A stretch of 64,000 bases of DNA from Dyella sp. SG609 (GTDB taxonomy: Bacteria; Pseudomonadota; Gammaproteobacteria; Xanthomonadales; Rhodanobacteraceae). The position numbers and the translations under genes were made by a program. The DNA is taken from assembly GCF_012275375.1 (NCBI RefSeq), contig NZ_JAAZQJ010000005.1:149287-213286 (forward strand), written 5' to 3'. How positions within the stretch are numbered: position 1 is the stretch's first letter; the number at the start of each line of letters is the position of its first letter. Below, piece by piece: positions 42,958 through 52,325 of this stretch. The notes below the pieces were generated by a model, which saw nothing but the letters and a program-made list of their open reading frames with translations, made no database searches and was not told the origin of the DNA.

Positions 42958-45468
42958 TCAGGTGCCACGCGGCTTCGCCCTGTGCGTCGGCGTCGCGCTC
43001 CACGGATCGTCCGGCCACGGATGCCGCGGATAGCGCCCCTTCAGTTCCTTCTTCACTTCCGGATACGTGCGCTCCCAGAAGCCTTTCAGGTCCTGCGTGA
43101 CCTGGATCGGCCGCCCCGCGGGCGACAGCAGATGCAGCGTCACCGGCACGCGGCCATTGCCCACGCGCGGCGTATCGGCCAGGCCGAACAGTTCCTGCAG
43201 CTTCACCGCCAGCACCGGCGGTTCGCCGGCGGCGTATTCGATGCGGCGGCTCATCCCGCTGGGCACGGTGAGGTTTTCCGGCGCGTGCGCCTCGAGCGCG
43301 CGGCGTTGTTCGTAATCGAACAGCGACGACAGCGCCTGTGACAGTTCCTCCGCGCTCAGCGCATCGAAGCGGCGCTTGCCGTCGAGATAAGGCCCCAGCC
43401 AGGTTTCCAGCGAAGCGAGCAGCGCGTCGTCGCTGACGTCCGGCAGGCCGAGCTCCGGCATCCATTCCCGCACCGCCTGCATGCGCAGCCGCAGACGGCG
43501 TGCGTGCTCGCTCCACGGCAGCGCATCCAGTCCCTTCGCGCGGATCGCCGCCAGCAGCGCGGGCAAGGCATCTCCGGGCTGCACCGGCACGCTGCGCCGC
43601 GACAGCACAATGCCGGCATAGCGGTGTTCCTCGAACGCCTCCACCGCATTGCGCTCGTCGTTCCAGCGCAGCGCGCGCTCGCGGCGGAACTGCGCGGGAT
43701 AGTCGCGTTCCAGCACGCGCGGATCCAGCGGCGCGGCGGCCAGGATCAGGCTGTCGCGCGCCTCGTAGCGCAGGTCCAGCGCCACCAGCCAGGGTTCGCC
43801 GAGCAGGGCCGTGCCTTCGTGCAGGCGCGCGCCGCGGCCGTTGGCGAGCGTGTAGCGCAGGGGATTGTTGTCGTCGCGCCGCGCCACGCGATCGGGAAAC
43901 GCATGCAGCAGCAGATCGCCGACCGCGTGGCTGTCCGGCACGCCGCTGGCGGCGGTGCGCAAATCCAAGCGACGACGCCAGCCCTTGCTGGCTTGTTCGA
44001 TCGCGGCCAGCGCGCCGGTATCGGCGCCGCCGCGCGCGCCGGCGGTGCGGCGGTCGCGCCAGGCGTGCAGCGCATCGACGCGCGCTCGGAAATCGTCGCT
44101 GCGCGCCTGTTCGCCGCGCAGCGGGGAGCGCGCTTCCATCAGCGCGAGCAGGTCGGCGACCAGTGCGTGCAGTTCGGGCGGCGCGCGCATCGCCGCGGCG
44201 GCGAGGCGTGGCGCCGCGCCGAGTTCCAGCATGCGGCGACCGAGCGAGGTGATGCGCGTGCTCGCATCGAGCGCACCGAGTGCGATCAGCAGTTCGCGCG
44301 CCTGCGCCAGCGCACCGGACGGCGGCGCATCGAGCCACGGCAGACTGCCGCTCTCGGCCGTCACACCCCACGCCGCCAGTTCCAATGCCAGACCGGACAG
44401 TTCCGCCTGCGCGATCTCCGCCGTCCGCGACGGATCCAGCCGCTTGCTCTGCGGCCATAGCCGATACGCCGTGCCTTCGGCCACGCGGCCCGCGCGTCCG
44501 GCGCGCTGATCCGCCGACGCCTGCGAAATCGTCACCGTTTCCAGCCGCGTAAAGCCGGAATTCGGATCGAAGCGCGGCTCGCGCGCCAGGCCGCTGTCGA
44601 CTACCGCGCGGATGCCCGGCAAGGTCACGCTCGATTCCGCCACGTTCGTTGCCAGCACGATGCGCCGCGTGCCCGGCTCGGCCGGGCTCAGCGCGGCCTG
44701 CTGTTCCGCTATCGACAGCTCGCCGTGCAGCGCGACTACGTCGACGTCGCCGCGCTCCAGCGTCTGCGCCAGCACCGCCTCGGCACGCGCGATCTCGCGG
44801 CGGCCCGGCAGGAAGGCCAGCACGTCGCCGTCGTTTTCCTCCAGGGCCAGCCGCGCCACGCGGGCCAGCTGATGCTCGGTGCTTTCCTGGGTGCGTGCCG
44901 GCGGATAGTCGACGCGCACGGGAAAGCTGCGGCCCGGGCTGCTGATGCGCGGCGCGTCCAGCCACTGCGCGATGCGTTCGCCGTCGAGCGTGGCGGACAT
45001 CACCACCAGGCGCAGCTCCGGGCGCAGCGTGGCCTGCACGTCCAGCGCCAGTGCCGCGCCCAGATCGCCCGCCAGATGCCGCTCGTGGAATTCGTCGAAC
45101 AGGATCGCACCGATGCCGCCCAGTTCCGGGTCGTCCTGGATCAGCCGCGTGAGGATGCCTTCGGTCACCACTTCGATGCGCGTCTTCGCGCTGACCTTGG
45201 ATTCGAAGCGGATGCGATAGCCGACCGTCTGCCCCGGCTCCTCGCCGAGCTGGCGCGCCATGAACTGCGCGGCGGCGCGCGCGGCGATACGGCGCGGTTC
45301 CAGCATCAGCAGCTTGCCGCCGGCCAGCCAGGCTTCGCCAAGCAAGGCCAGCGGCACCTGGGTCGTCTTGCCGGCGCCGGGCGGCGCTTCCAGCACGAGG
45401 CGCGGATGCGCCGCGAGGGAGGCGCGGATCTCGGGGAGCAGCGGGGTGATGGGGAAGGCGAGAGTCAT
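42958..45468 (-). CDS. hrpB: ATP-dependent DEAH-box helicase HrpB
   Basis: 836 residues from the ATG at 45468 (MTLAFPITPLLPEIRASL), the usual HrpB start; the frame extends 8 codons further upstream. Motif I PPGAGKTTQVP, motif II DEFHER, SAT motif VMSATLDG, motif V ATNVAESSVTLPGI and motif VI QRAGRAGRV are intact. The long HrpB-specific C-terminal part follows, ending in YPEVKKELKGRYPRHPWPDDP. An RNA-helicase-like enzyme whose exact substrate in bacteria is uncertain; this gene is unrelated to the T3SS gene of the same name. Confidence 0.93.
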   Translation of the reverse strand: MTLAFPITPLLPEIRASLAAHPRLVLEAPPGAGKTTQVPLALLGEAWLAGGKLLMLEPRRIAARAAAQFMARQLGEEPGQTVGYRIRFESKVSAKTRIEVVTEGILTRLIQDDPELGGIGAILFDEFHERHLAGDLGAALALDVQATLRPELRLVVMSATLDGERIAQWLDAPRISSPGRSFPVRVDYPPARTQESTEHQLARVARLALEENDGDVLAFLPGRREIARAEAVLAQTLERGDVDVVALHGELSIAEQQAALSPAEPGTRRIVLATNVAESSVTLPGIRAVVDSGLAREPRFDPNSGFTRLETVTISQASADQRAGRAGRVAEGTAYRLWPQSKRLDPSRTAEIAQAELSGLALELAAWGVTAESGSLPWLDAPPSGALAQARELLIALGALDASTRITSLGRRMLELGAAPRLAAAAMRAPPELHALVADLLALMEARSPLRGEQARSDDFRARVDALHAWRDRRTAGARGGADTGALAAIEQASKGWRRRLDLRTAASGVPDSHAVGDLLLHAFPDRVARRDDNNPLRYTLANGRGARLHEGTALLGEPWLVALDLRYEARDSLILAAAPLDPRVLERDYPAQFRRERALRWNDERNAVEAFEEHRYAGIVLSRRSVPVQPGDALPALLAAIRAKGLDALPWSEHARRLRLRMQAVREWMPELGLPDVSDDALLASLETWLGPYLDGKRRFDALSAEELSQALSSLFDYEQRRALEAHAPENLTVPSGMSRRIEYAAGEPPVLAVKLQELFGLADTPRVGNGRVPVTLHLLSPAGRPIQVTQDLKGFWERTYPEVKKELKGRYPRHPWPDDPWSATPTHRAKPRGT

Positions 45469-45500
45469 CGCCGGAATGATAACGGCCTTCAACGGAGAGA

Positions 45501-45699
45501 CCCTTCGCCCCTCCGGGGAGCACGCGGGGAGAGCACATGGATGTGCTCTGCTTTGAGGAGCGAGGAAGGTGCCGGCAGGCGGATGAGGGGCCGGGGCTCG
45601 CTACGGAAGATCGACGAAGCGTCGCTCGCTTTTGTGCTCGCGCTTCACCGCTCCGTAGGCCCCCCTCACCCCAACCCTCTCCCCGCAGGGGAGAGGGGG
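45501..45699. repeat. Palindromic family C repeat, copy 3
   Basis: CCCTTCGCCCCTCCGGGGAG at the left and CCCCTCACCCCAACCCTCTC then CCCGCAGGGGAGAGGGG at the right. Longer core than copies 1 and 2. It lies between hrpB and the end of gspD. Confidence 0.82.
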
Positions 45700-45711
45700 T
45701 AAGTGCGCGCG

Positions 45712-48102
45712 TTACTTGGTGGGATACGGCTGCGACGCCGGCGCCGCCCCCGCCGCCTGCTGGCGCAGCGGCGCCAGCGATTCGAACTTCTGCTGGTACT
45801 CGTCGGTGATCTGCTTGGCTTCCTCGCTGCTGCCGATCACCTTCGGGGTGATCAGCACGATCAGCTCGGTGCGCGTGCGGTTGCGGTTGGTCGAGCCGAA
45901 CAGGCGGCCCAGCACCGGGATGCGGTTGAGGCCGGGGATGCCGACGTCGGTGGTGCCGTCCTGCTGCGAGATCAAGCCGCCCAGCAGCACCGTCTGCCCG
46001 CTCTGCACCGCCACCTGGGTGCCCATCGAGCGCTGCGAGATGGTCGGGTTGGACTGGCCGGCCGGATAGCTCGGCGAGCTCACCTGCTGCTGCACGTTGA
46101 GATAGACCAGGCCGCCGGGATTCACGCGCGGCTGCACGTTGAGGATCACGCCGGTATTGAGGTAGTTCACCTGGTTGTAGGTGGCCGTGCCCACGCCGGG
46201 GTTCACGCTGGTCTGGTTGATCGGCACCTGGTCGCCGACCTGGATCTGCGCGATCTGGTTGTTCAGCACCACCAGCGAGGGCGCCGACAGCGTCTTGGTA
46301 TTGCCGTTCTGCTCCAGCGCGCGCACCGCCACCTGCAGGTTGTGGTTGATGAAGGAGTAGAAGAACGCGTCGCCGGCCGAGGTGCTGGTGCCGGGGTTGT
46401 AGGTGACGCCGCCCTGGCCCAGGCCCCACTGCTGCTGGTTGCCCGGCTGGCCCGGCGTGTAGGTGCCGTTGCCGTTGTTGGTGCCGCCGATCAGGCCTTC
46501 CAGGTACCACTGCACGCCGAACTGGAACTGGCCGGTGAGCTTTACCTCCAGGATGCGCGTCTCGATCTGCACCTGCAGCGGCGTGTTGTCCAGGCGCTTG
46601 ATCGCCGATTCGATCTCCGACCACTGCGAAGGACGCGCGCGCACCAGCAGCTGGTTGTTCGCGTCCACCGAGCTGATGCGCACGCTGCCGTCCTCGGAGC
46701 TGTACTGCTGCGGCGCCTGGTTGGCGCCGCCGCTGCTTTGCTGCGAGCCGAAGGTGCTGCCGATCGAGGCGCCGGGGCCGCCGAAGCCGCCGGTCTTGCT
46801 GGCGTCGCCGCCGTTGAAGCCGGCGCCGGAATTGATGCCGCTGTTGAGGCCGCTGTTCATGCCGCCATTGAGGCCGCCGCTGCTGCCGCCCAGCCCGCCG
46901 GTAGTGCTGCTGCCGAAGCTGCCGGCGGTGCTGCCCATGCCGCTGGCGGAGCCGTAGCTGTTGTCGCTGCCGCCCAGCGTGCCCGCGTTGAGGCCGGGGC
47001 CGACGCGGCCGCCGGAACTGCCGCCGCCGTTGCCGCTGGCGTAGATCTGCGCCAGGTACTGGGCCAGGTCCGAGGCCTTGATGTTGCGCACGTCATACAC
47101 GAACAGCTGCGGCTCGTTGCCGCCGCCGCGGTCGATCTTCTCGATCCACTGCCCCACTTCCTGCAGGTAGTTCGGCTGCGTGCTGATCACCACCAGCGCA
47201 TTGGTGCGCTCGATCGGGATGAAGCGCAGCATGCCGGCCAGCGGCGTGTCGCCCTTGGCGCCGAACATGCCGTCCAGCTTGGGCATCAGCTCGGCCACGC
47301 TGGCGCGCTGCAGGTTGAACACGCCGACCGACATGCCGCGCAGCCAGTCCACGTCGAAGGTGTTGATGGTGCGCTGGTAGTTGGCCAGGTCCTGCGGCGA
47401 GCCGGCCAGCACGATCAGGTTGCGCGAGGGGTCGGCCAGCAGGATCGCGTCCGGCCGCGCGAACGGCTTGATCAGCTTCTGCATCTCGGCGGCCGAGATG
47501 TAGCGCAGCGGGAACAGCCGCGCCTGCATGCCGGCGGCGGGCGCCGCGGCGCCCAGGCTGGGCACCAGATTGCCGGCCACGGCTTCCTTGGCCGGCACCA
47601 CCACGTAGCCGCCGTTGCGCTTGATCAGCGCATTGCCGGTCCACGACAGCAGCGTTTCCAGGATCGGCATGGCCTGGCTGGAATCCACCGGCTCCGCCGT
47701 GGCAAACGAGATGTTGCCCTGCACGCCCGGCGCGATGGTGTAGTTCTGCTTGAGCAGGTCGCCCAGGATCGCTTTCACCACCGCCTGCACCGGCTGGTTC
47801 TCGAAGTTGAAGGTGACCGCGCCGTCGCCGCTGGCCGGCGTGCGCGGCGTGGCCAGCGCGGTGGGCTTGATGAAGTTGCCGCTGCCTTCGCTGATCTGCG
47901 GCGCGATGGTCTTGTTGTCGGCGGGGCCGACGCCGGTGTTCAGCGGCTGCGGCGCGGGCGCGGGCTTTTCGGTGCCGGCCATGGCCTCGCGCTGCAGCGC
48001 GCCGTCGTCCTTGGGCGGCGGCATGGAGGCGCAGCCGGCCAGCCAGACCGCCAGTGCGAGGCTGCCGATGCGGCATGCCGGCTTGGTGAAGTAAGGGGAC
48101 AT
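45712..48102 (-). CDS. gspD: Type II secretion secretin GspD (XpsD)
   Basis: 796 residues; ATG at 48102, 3 nt after the gspN stop. Lipoprotein signal (LAVWLAGCASMPPP). Periplasmic N-domains run from about residue 95 to 510 (VTFNFENQPVQAVVKAILGDLLKQNYT; the N1-N3 KH-like repeats). A Gly/Ser/Asn-rich stretch of about 115 residues (about 355-470) is inserted in N3. The secretin barrel domain follows (VQIETRILEVKL, VQPRVNPGGLVYL, VLLGGLISQQ, VPVLGRLFGS). Forms the outer-membrane channel of the T2SS. Last gene of the operon, as in Xanthomonas xps. Confidence 0.95.
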   Translation of the reverse strand: MSPYFTKPACRIGSLALAVWLAGCASMPPPKDDGALQREAMAGTEKPAPAPQPLNTGVGPADNKTIAPQISEGSGNFIKPTALATPRTPASGDGAVTFNFENQPVQAVVKAILGDLLKQNYTIAPGVQGNISFATAEPVDSSQAMPILETLLSWTGNALIKRNGGYVVVPAKEAVAGNLVPSLGAAAPAAGMQARLFPLRYISAAEMQKLIKPFARPDAILLADPSRNLIVLAGSPQDLANYQRTINTFDVDWLRGMSVGVFNLQRASVAELMPKLDGMFGAKGDTPLAGMLRFIPIERTNALVVISTQPNYLQEVGQWIEKIDRGGGNEPQLFVYDVRNIKASDLAQYLAQIYASGNGGGSSGGRVGPGLNAGTLGGSDNSYGSASGMGSTAGSFGSSTTGGLGGSSGGLNGGMNSGLNSGINSGAGFNGGDASKTGGFGGPGASIGSTFGSQQSSGGANQAPQQYSSEDGSVRISSVDANNQLLVRARPSQWSEIESAIKRLDNTPLQVQIETRILEVKLTGQFQFGVQWYLEGLIGGTNNGNGTYTPGQPGNQQQWGLGQGGVTYNPGTSTSAGDAFFYSFINHNLQVAVRALEQNGNTKTLSAPSLVVLNNQIAQIQVGDQVPINQTSVNPGVGTATYNQVNYLNTGVILNVQPRVNPGGLVYLNVQQQVSSPSYPAGQSNPTISQRSMGTQVAVQSGQTVLLGGLISQQDGTTDVGIPGLNRIPVLGRLFGSTNRNRTRTELIVLITPKVIGSSEEAKQITDEYQQKFESLAPLRQQAAGAAPASQPYPTK

Positions 48103-48105
48103 GGA

Positions 48106-48858
48106 TCAGTGTGCTCCTTCAGGATTGCCGGCTTGCTGCTGTTGCTGCTGTTCGGCGCGACGCTTCTGGATGGCGGCCTTGAGCTGGCGGATGCGTTCGG
48201 CCTGCAGCGAGCTGTCGGCCTGCTGCGGGCGGGGTTCGTTGTTGTCGGGCGGCGGCTGCGGCGCGATGCCCGGCCCCACCCGCTGCACGGCGCCGGGCGG
48301 CACCGCGATCGGGCCGGTCATGTTGCCGGGCTGCTGCGGTGGCGGCGGCGGCTGGCCGTCGGCCTTGGGCGCGTCGATCGGCGCGCCGGCGGGCAGTTCC
48401 AGTTCGGTGCGGCCGCTGCCGGATTCGAACACCGCCGAGCGCGGCTTCACTTCCACCAGCTTCCAGCTGCCGTCCGGCAGCGAGGCGCCTTCGGCCACGC
48501 GCACGTCGGCGTCCTGGCCGCGCGTGTGCAGCAGGGCCATGTGCAGCCTGGAGGTGAGGATGATGCCGGTCAGCTGCATCTCGCCCAGGCTCGCGCCGCC
48601 CTTGGCGGCGCGGGTGATCGGCTTGCGGTCGGGATTGAACACCGGCTGCTGCCACACGATGCCGAACTGCTCCAGCGGCAGCGGCCGCGGCAGGTCGGCG
48701 GCGCTGTCGTGCATGTCCGGCAGGGGTTCGGTCGGGCGCGGCGGATTCCAGTGCACGCCGCGGCCGACGCCGGCCAGCAGCACGCACAGCAGCAGGGCGA
48801 GCACGCCGGCGATGCCGCCGAGCACGGGGGTGAGGCGGCGCTGCGCGGCGGCGTTCAT
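48106..48858 (-). CDS. gspN: Type II secretion GspC-like linker protein (XpsN)
   Basis: 250 residues; the ATG at 48858 overlaps the gspM stop by 4 nt. One N-terminal membrane segment (VLGGIAGVLALLLCVLLAGVG), then a periplasmic homology region (FGIVWQQPVFNPDRKPITRAA, GEMQLTGIILTSRLHMALLH, KLVEVKPRSAVFESG) of the kind that links inner-membrane platform to secretin. A Pro/Gln-rich C-terminal tail ends in a coiled stretch. In Xanthomonas the corresponding gene between xpsM and xpsD is xpsN, which replaces gspC. Confidence 0.85.
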   Translation of the reverse strand: MNAAAQRRLTPVLGGIAGVLALLLCVLLAGVGRGVHWNPPRPTEPLPDMHDSAADLPRPLPLEQFGIVWQQPVFNPDRKPITRAAKGGASLGEMQLTGIILTSRLHMALLHTRGQDADVRVAEGASLPDGSWKLVEVKPRSAVFESGSGRTELELPAGAPIDAPKADGQPPPPPQQPGNMTGPIAVPPGAVQRVGPGIAPQPPPDNNEPRPQQADSSLQAERIRQLKAAIQKRRAEQQQQQQAGNPEGAH

Positions 48859-49508
48859 GCGTCGTCCTCCCCGCCCGGCTGCTGCGGCGCGGCCTGCGTG
48901 GCGGGCGCGCCGCCGCTGGCCTGGCGCACGTAGCCGCACAGCGTGAACTGCACTTCCAGCGGCGGCGCGCTGTTGTTCTGCTGCGCGGCGACCGGGTTGC
49001 GGTAGACGCTCATCTCGTTGACGAACAGATACGGCGTGCCCTGTTCCAGGTCGTGCAGCACGGCGGCCAGCGGCTGCATGTCGCAGCGCAGGCTGATGCT
49101 CACCGCCACCTTGCGGTAAGGCTCGTCGTGGGTGGCCGGATTGGGCACCGGCATCTTCTGCGTCACTTCGCAGCTGCCGCCCTCGGCATGCGCGGCGACC
49201 ACGTCGACCACGCGCTGCATCATGCCGGCGGCGGCCGCATTGGGATCGTCCTCGGGCAGGAAGGCATTGCTGGTGGCCTGGCCCTGGCCCAGCGCGGCGA
49301 TGCGCTTGTCCAGCAGCGGCTTCTCGGCGATGGCGGCGGCGAAGCGCGATTGCGTGTCGCGCAGGTCGGCCATCTGCGCGTTGACGTCCAGCATCGGCGC
49401 CACGAACCACCAGTGCAGCAGCGCGAAATAAGCGATCACCAGCGCCACCAGCAGGAGCAGGAGCGCCGCGATGCGGCTGTCGCGGGGTTTCATCGCGGCC
49501 AGCTTCAC
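48855..49508 (-). CDS. gspM: Type II secretion platform protein GspM
   Basis: 217 residues using the GTG at 49508, which overlaps the gspL stop (GTGA); the ATG at 49493 is an alternative giving 212. One membrane segment (IAALLLLLVALVIAYFALLHWW) is followed by a periplasmic coiled coil and a ferredoxin-like domain (KVAVSISLRCDMQPLAAVLHDLEQGTPYLFV). Partners GspL in the inner-membrane platform. The acidic tail GGEDDA overlaps the start of gspN. Confidence 0.86.
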   Translation of the reverse strand: MKLAAMKPRDSRIAALLLLLVALVIAYFALLHWWFVAPMLDVNAQMADLRDTQSRFAAAIAEKPLLDKRIAALGQGQATSNAFLPEDDPNAAAAGMMQRVVDVVAAHAEGGSCEVTQKMPVPNPATHDEPYRKVAVSISLRCDMQPLAAVLHDLEQGTPYLFVNEMSVYRNPVAAQQNNSAPPLEVQFTLCGYVRQASGGAPATQAAPQQPGGEDDA

Positions 49509-50680
49509 GGCTGTTCTCCGCTGCTGGCGGCCGCGCCCGGCGCGCCCGGGCGCGCCGGCTTGGCCGGGATCTTCTTGCGCAGCTGCGCAACCATGTAGAA
49601 GCGTTCCTTGCCGGTCTGCGGGTCGGCCTGGATGGTGCCCTGGAAATTCGGATTGGCGATGACAGTGGAATCCTTCAGCGCATCGATCAGGCGTGCCGCC
49701 TGCGGACTCTGGCCCTGGAAACCGACCTGCCCGGTGTTGTCGATGCTCAGGCGTTCCAGCCACGCGGTCATCGGCAGGCGCTGGCTGAGATCCTGCAGCA
49801 CAGCCAGCGCGGAAGAAGTGTTCTTCTTGCGCTCGGCCAGGAAGCCGGCGGCGCCGGCGATGTCCTGCAGCTGCTGGCGCAGCGCGCCGACTTTCTGCGC
49901 CTCGCCGCGCATGGTCTCGACCTGGGCCTGCATCTGCTCCAGCGCATCGCGCCGGTTGTGCAGCCACTCGCCCAGCACCAGGCCGGCCAGCACCACGATC
50001 GCCGCGGCCAGGGCCAGATTCAGCCGCTGGCGCGGCCGCGTGCGACGCGACGCCTGTTCCGGCGGCAGCAGGTTGACGCCGCAGCGGCCGGCGTCGACCG
50101 CCATGTCCACCGCGTCCACCGCGATGCCGAGCTGGCCGAGCCGGCCCAGCAGCGGGTCGAGCGTGGTGCGCGGCACGGCCACCAGTTCGGCGGCGATGCG
50201 GCCGGCCGGCGCCGGCGCGTTCAATTCGCGGATGTCGTAGCGCACCTGCTCGGGGCGGAACGGCGTCTGCCGGTCCATCTCGAACGCGCCGACCTGGCGC
50301 AGCGTGTCGCGCGCGGCATCGGGCAGCAGCAGCGGACGGCGCAGCACCTGCGCGGCGGGCAGGCACAGGGCCAGGCGCAAGTCCTCGCGATCGACGCCGC
50401 GCAGGCCGTCGGCCAGCGCGGCCTGCTGGCCGGAGGCTTCGAGTTCGTCGCTCCATTGCGCCAGCGGCTCGGACGAACCGTCGCGGCGCAGGCGCCAGTC
50501 GCCACCGGCGCGCTCCAGCAGATGCCAGGCCGCGCCGCCGCCGAAGCGCGCGCGCAGGCCCGCCGGCAGCAGCGCGGCAAGCTCGCCGCCCCACCAGGCG
50601 AAGAACCGCGGCAACGGCGAAGCCCGCCATGCGCGGCGCACCTGTTCGAGCTGCGGTCGCAGCGAGCTGGTCATGCTCAT
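49505..50680 (-). CDS. gspL: Type II secretion platform protein GspL (PilM/PilN-like)
   Basis: 391 residues; the ATG at 50680 overlaps the gspK stop by 4 nt. The N-terminal 230 residues form the cytoplasmic actin-like domain that binds the GspE ATPase (LLERAGGDWRLRR, ALCLPAAQVLRRPLLLP, PFRPEQVRYDI). A membrane segment (LNLALAAAIVVLAGLVLGEWL, about 240-260) follows, then a coiled coil and a periplasmic ferredoxin-like PilN domain (WLERLSIDNTGQVGFQGQSPQAARLIDAL). Confidence 0.87.
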   Translation of the reverse strand: MSMTSSLRPQLEQVRRAWRASPLPRFFAWWGGELAALLPAGLRARFGGGAAWHLLERAGGDWRLRRDGSSEPLAQWSDELEASGQQAALADGLRGVDREDLRLALCLPAAQVLRRPLLLPDAARDTLRQVGAFEMDRQTPFRPEQVRYDIRELNAPAPAGRIAAELVAVPRTTLDPLLGRLGQLGIAVDAVDMAVDAGRCGVNLLPPEQASRRTRPRQRLNLALAAAIVVLAGLVLGEWLHNRRDALEQMQAQVETMRGEAQKVGALRQQLQDIAGAAGFLAERKKNTSSALAVLQDLSQRLPMTAWLERLSIDNTGQVGFQGQSPQAARLIDALKDSTVIANPNFQGTIQADPQTGKERFYMVAQLRKKIPAKPARPGAPGAAASSGEQP

Positions 50681-51549
50681 TCCCCGTCTCCCTCCTGCCA
50701 GCGAAGCACCGCGTACGGTTGCGTTCCGGCCCTGGCTCCCTGCAACCGCACCGTGGCACGCAGGATCGCCCGCGTGCCGTCCGGTAGCGTTGCCTCCGAA
50801 CGAATACTATGCGTTACGCCCTGACTGCCGCCTAGGCCTTGCGTAGTACCGGCCTGCTGTCTTGCGGCGTAGGCCGCGTTCGCCTGGTCCGGCGTCATGC
50901 CGGGAATGGCCTGCATGGCCAGCGCCGGCGCGTAGTTCGGATCGGGCGCATTGCGGCCCGACCAGATCGTGATCTGCGATGCGATCTTGCGATACACCGC
51001 CGGGTCCATGCCCAGCACCATCTGCGCTTCCTCCAGGCTGGCGAACGGACCGTGGCGCGGGCCGTAGTCGCGGCCGGCCGCGAGGTAGGCCGCGTTGTTG
51101 TTCATGTCCGTGGGGTTGCCGAAGCTGCGCCATTCGACCACGCGCGAGGCCAGGTCGTTGGCCGCGCCGTCGTTCATGCCGGCGGCGCGGAACAAGGCCT
51201 TGAGCACCTCGGGCGAGGCCGCGTTGAAATCGACCTTGCCGGTTTCGTCGACGATGCGGATGCCGACCTTGGCGTCCTCGTACTGGAGCGGATACACGCG
51301 CCCGTCGGGAATCCAGCGCCGGTCCGGCGAGGGCGTGAGCAGCGCATAGATGGCGCGGTTGATGCCCGCCTCCGCCGCGTAATGCGCGCGCAGCTGGGCG
51401 AACTGGTAGCGCGCCTGCAGGCCTTCGTTGCGCGCCAGCAGCGCATAGCCGCCGAGCACGATCGCCAGCAGGGTGCAGGCCCACAGCACCACCAGCAGCG
51501 CGACGCCGCGCTGGCGTGCCGGGCTCGCGCTGGCCTGGCGCCTGCTCAT
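50677..51549 (-). CDS. gspK: Type II secretion minor pseudopilin GspK
   Basis: 290 residues; the ATG at 51549 overlaps the gspJ stop by 4 nt. Prepilin leader of normal length (15 residues, MSRRQASASPARQRG) and cleavage before VALLVVLWACTLLAIVL. As usual for GspK, the Glu at +5 is absent. The body has the GspK alpha domain and AGMNDGAANDLASRVVEWRSF, and ends in IRSEATLPDGTRAILRATVRL. It caps the tip of the pseudopilus with GspI and GspJ. Unlike G, H, I and J it has no repeat insertion in the leader. Confidence 0.9.
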   Translation of the reverse strand: MSRRQASASPARQRGVALLVVLWACTLLAIVLGGYALLARNEGLQARYQFAQLRAHYAAEAGINRAIYALLTPSPDRRWIPDGRVYPLQYEDAKVGIRIVDETGKVDFNAASPEVLKALFRAAGMNDGAANDLASRVVEWRSFGNPTDMNNNAAYLAAGRDYGPRHGPFASLEEAQMVLGMDPAVYRKIASQITIWSGRNAPDPNYAPALAMQAIPGMTPDQANAAYAARQQAGTTQGLGGSQGVTHSIRSEATLPDGTRAILRATVRLQGARAGTQPYAVLRWQEGDGE

Positions 51550-52325
51550 CGCGTCACCGGCTGGCGGCGCAGGCCACGCAGCAGGTCCATCTGCTGGCCG
51601 GCGGTGGGATCGATGCGCAGCGGCGCATCCAGCCGCGGCCAGTCGTGCAGGCCGTCGAGCTTCAGCTCCACGCGCACCACGCGCGGCAGCAGGCGCGGGT
51701 CGGGCCAGGTCGCCTGCCAGGTGCCGGGCTGGTCGGGCAGGTCCGGCGTGCGATAGCTGAAATGTCCTTCGCGCACGTCGTCCATCAGCACTTCGGGTTC
51801 GCCCAGCGGCTTGGGATTGCTGCCGTCGGGCGGCAACAGCGCGAAGCGCACTTCCAGCCGCGAGCCGCCTTTGTCGTTGGACACGAGTTTCCACTCCTGC
51901 AGCTGCGGCCCCAGCTTGCCCAGATAACCCGGCAGCGGCGCGACGAAGCGCATGCTCTGCGCATCGCCGGTGAAATAGATACTGTCTCCGTTCTGATCGC
52001 GACCCTGCGGCACCGCCGCGATCTGGGTCAGTTCCTGGCGCATGAACTGCTGGGCCGAACGCAACTGGTCCAGCCGCTCCACCGCGATCGAACCGGAACG
52101 CACGCTGCGCGTGGCGGTGCGCACGCCCGAATACACGCCCAGCAGCAGCAGTGCCATGAGTGCGAGTGCGCCGAGTACCTCCAGCAGGCTGAAGCCATGC
52201 TGTGCTCGCCGGGAACAGGGAACGGGGAACGGGGAACATGGACGTATGGACAAACGGGAGCGTCGCCGGCATATCCGCAACCTGCGTGTTCCCCGTTCCC
52301 CATTCCCCGTTCCCCGGCACTTCAT
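51546..52325 (-). CDS. gspJ: Type II secretion minor pseudopilin GspJ with repeat-expanded leader
   Basis: 259 residues; the ATG at 52325 overlaps the gspI stop (TGATG). The prepilin-peptidase site G^FSLLE lies at residue 44, giving a 44-residue leader instead of the usual handful. Codons from about 3 to 38 are made of the heptamer repeat at 52210-52318. Only TTG codons in the repeat core could serve as alternative starts, and none has a ribosome site. After the cleavage site comes a normal hydrophobic helix (LEVLGALALMALLLLGVYSG) and a GspJ body (MRQELTQIAAVPQGRDQNGD, MRFVAPLPGYLG, WKLVSNDKGGSRLEVRFALL). Confidence 0.9.
   Translation of the reverse strand: MKCRGTGNGERGTRRLRICRRRSRLSIRPCSPFPVPCSRRAQHGFSLLEVLGALALMALLLLGVYSGVRTATRSVRSGSIAVERLDQLRSAQQFMRQELTQIAAVPQGRDQNGDSIYFTGDAQSMRFVAPLPGYLGKLGPQLQEWKLVSNDKGGSRLEVRFALLPPDGSNPKPLGEPEVLMDDVREGHFSYRTPDLPDQPGTWQATWPDPRLLPRVVRVELKLDGLHDWPRLDAPLRIDPTAGQQMDLLRGLRRQPVTR
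52210..52318. repeat. Heptamer palindromic repeat inside gspJ leader
   Basis: Left arm of four 7-mers (GGGAACA/GGGAACG), core of about 50 bases, right arm of four 7-mers (GTTCCCC/ATTCCCC). The arms are inverted repeats and are in frame within the gspJ leader. Confidence 0.88.

Noticed and set aside
42923..46624. A very long minus-strand open frame (over 1200 codons) across hrpB and the end of gspD
   Set aside because: It lies in another frame of two well-supported genes, is Arg/Ala/Gly-rich as expected for a GC-rich shadow, and matches no family.
45703..48933. A 1076-codon plus-strand open frame opposite gspD and gspN
   Set aside because: Shadow of the secretin operon; low-complexity Arg/His/Gln/Val composition.
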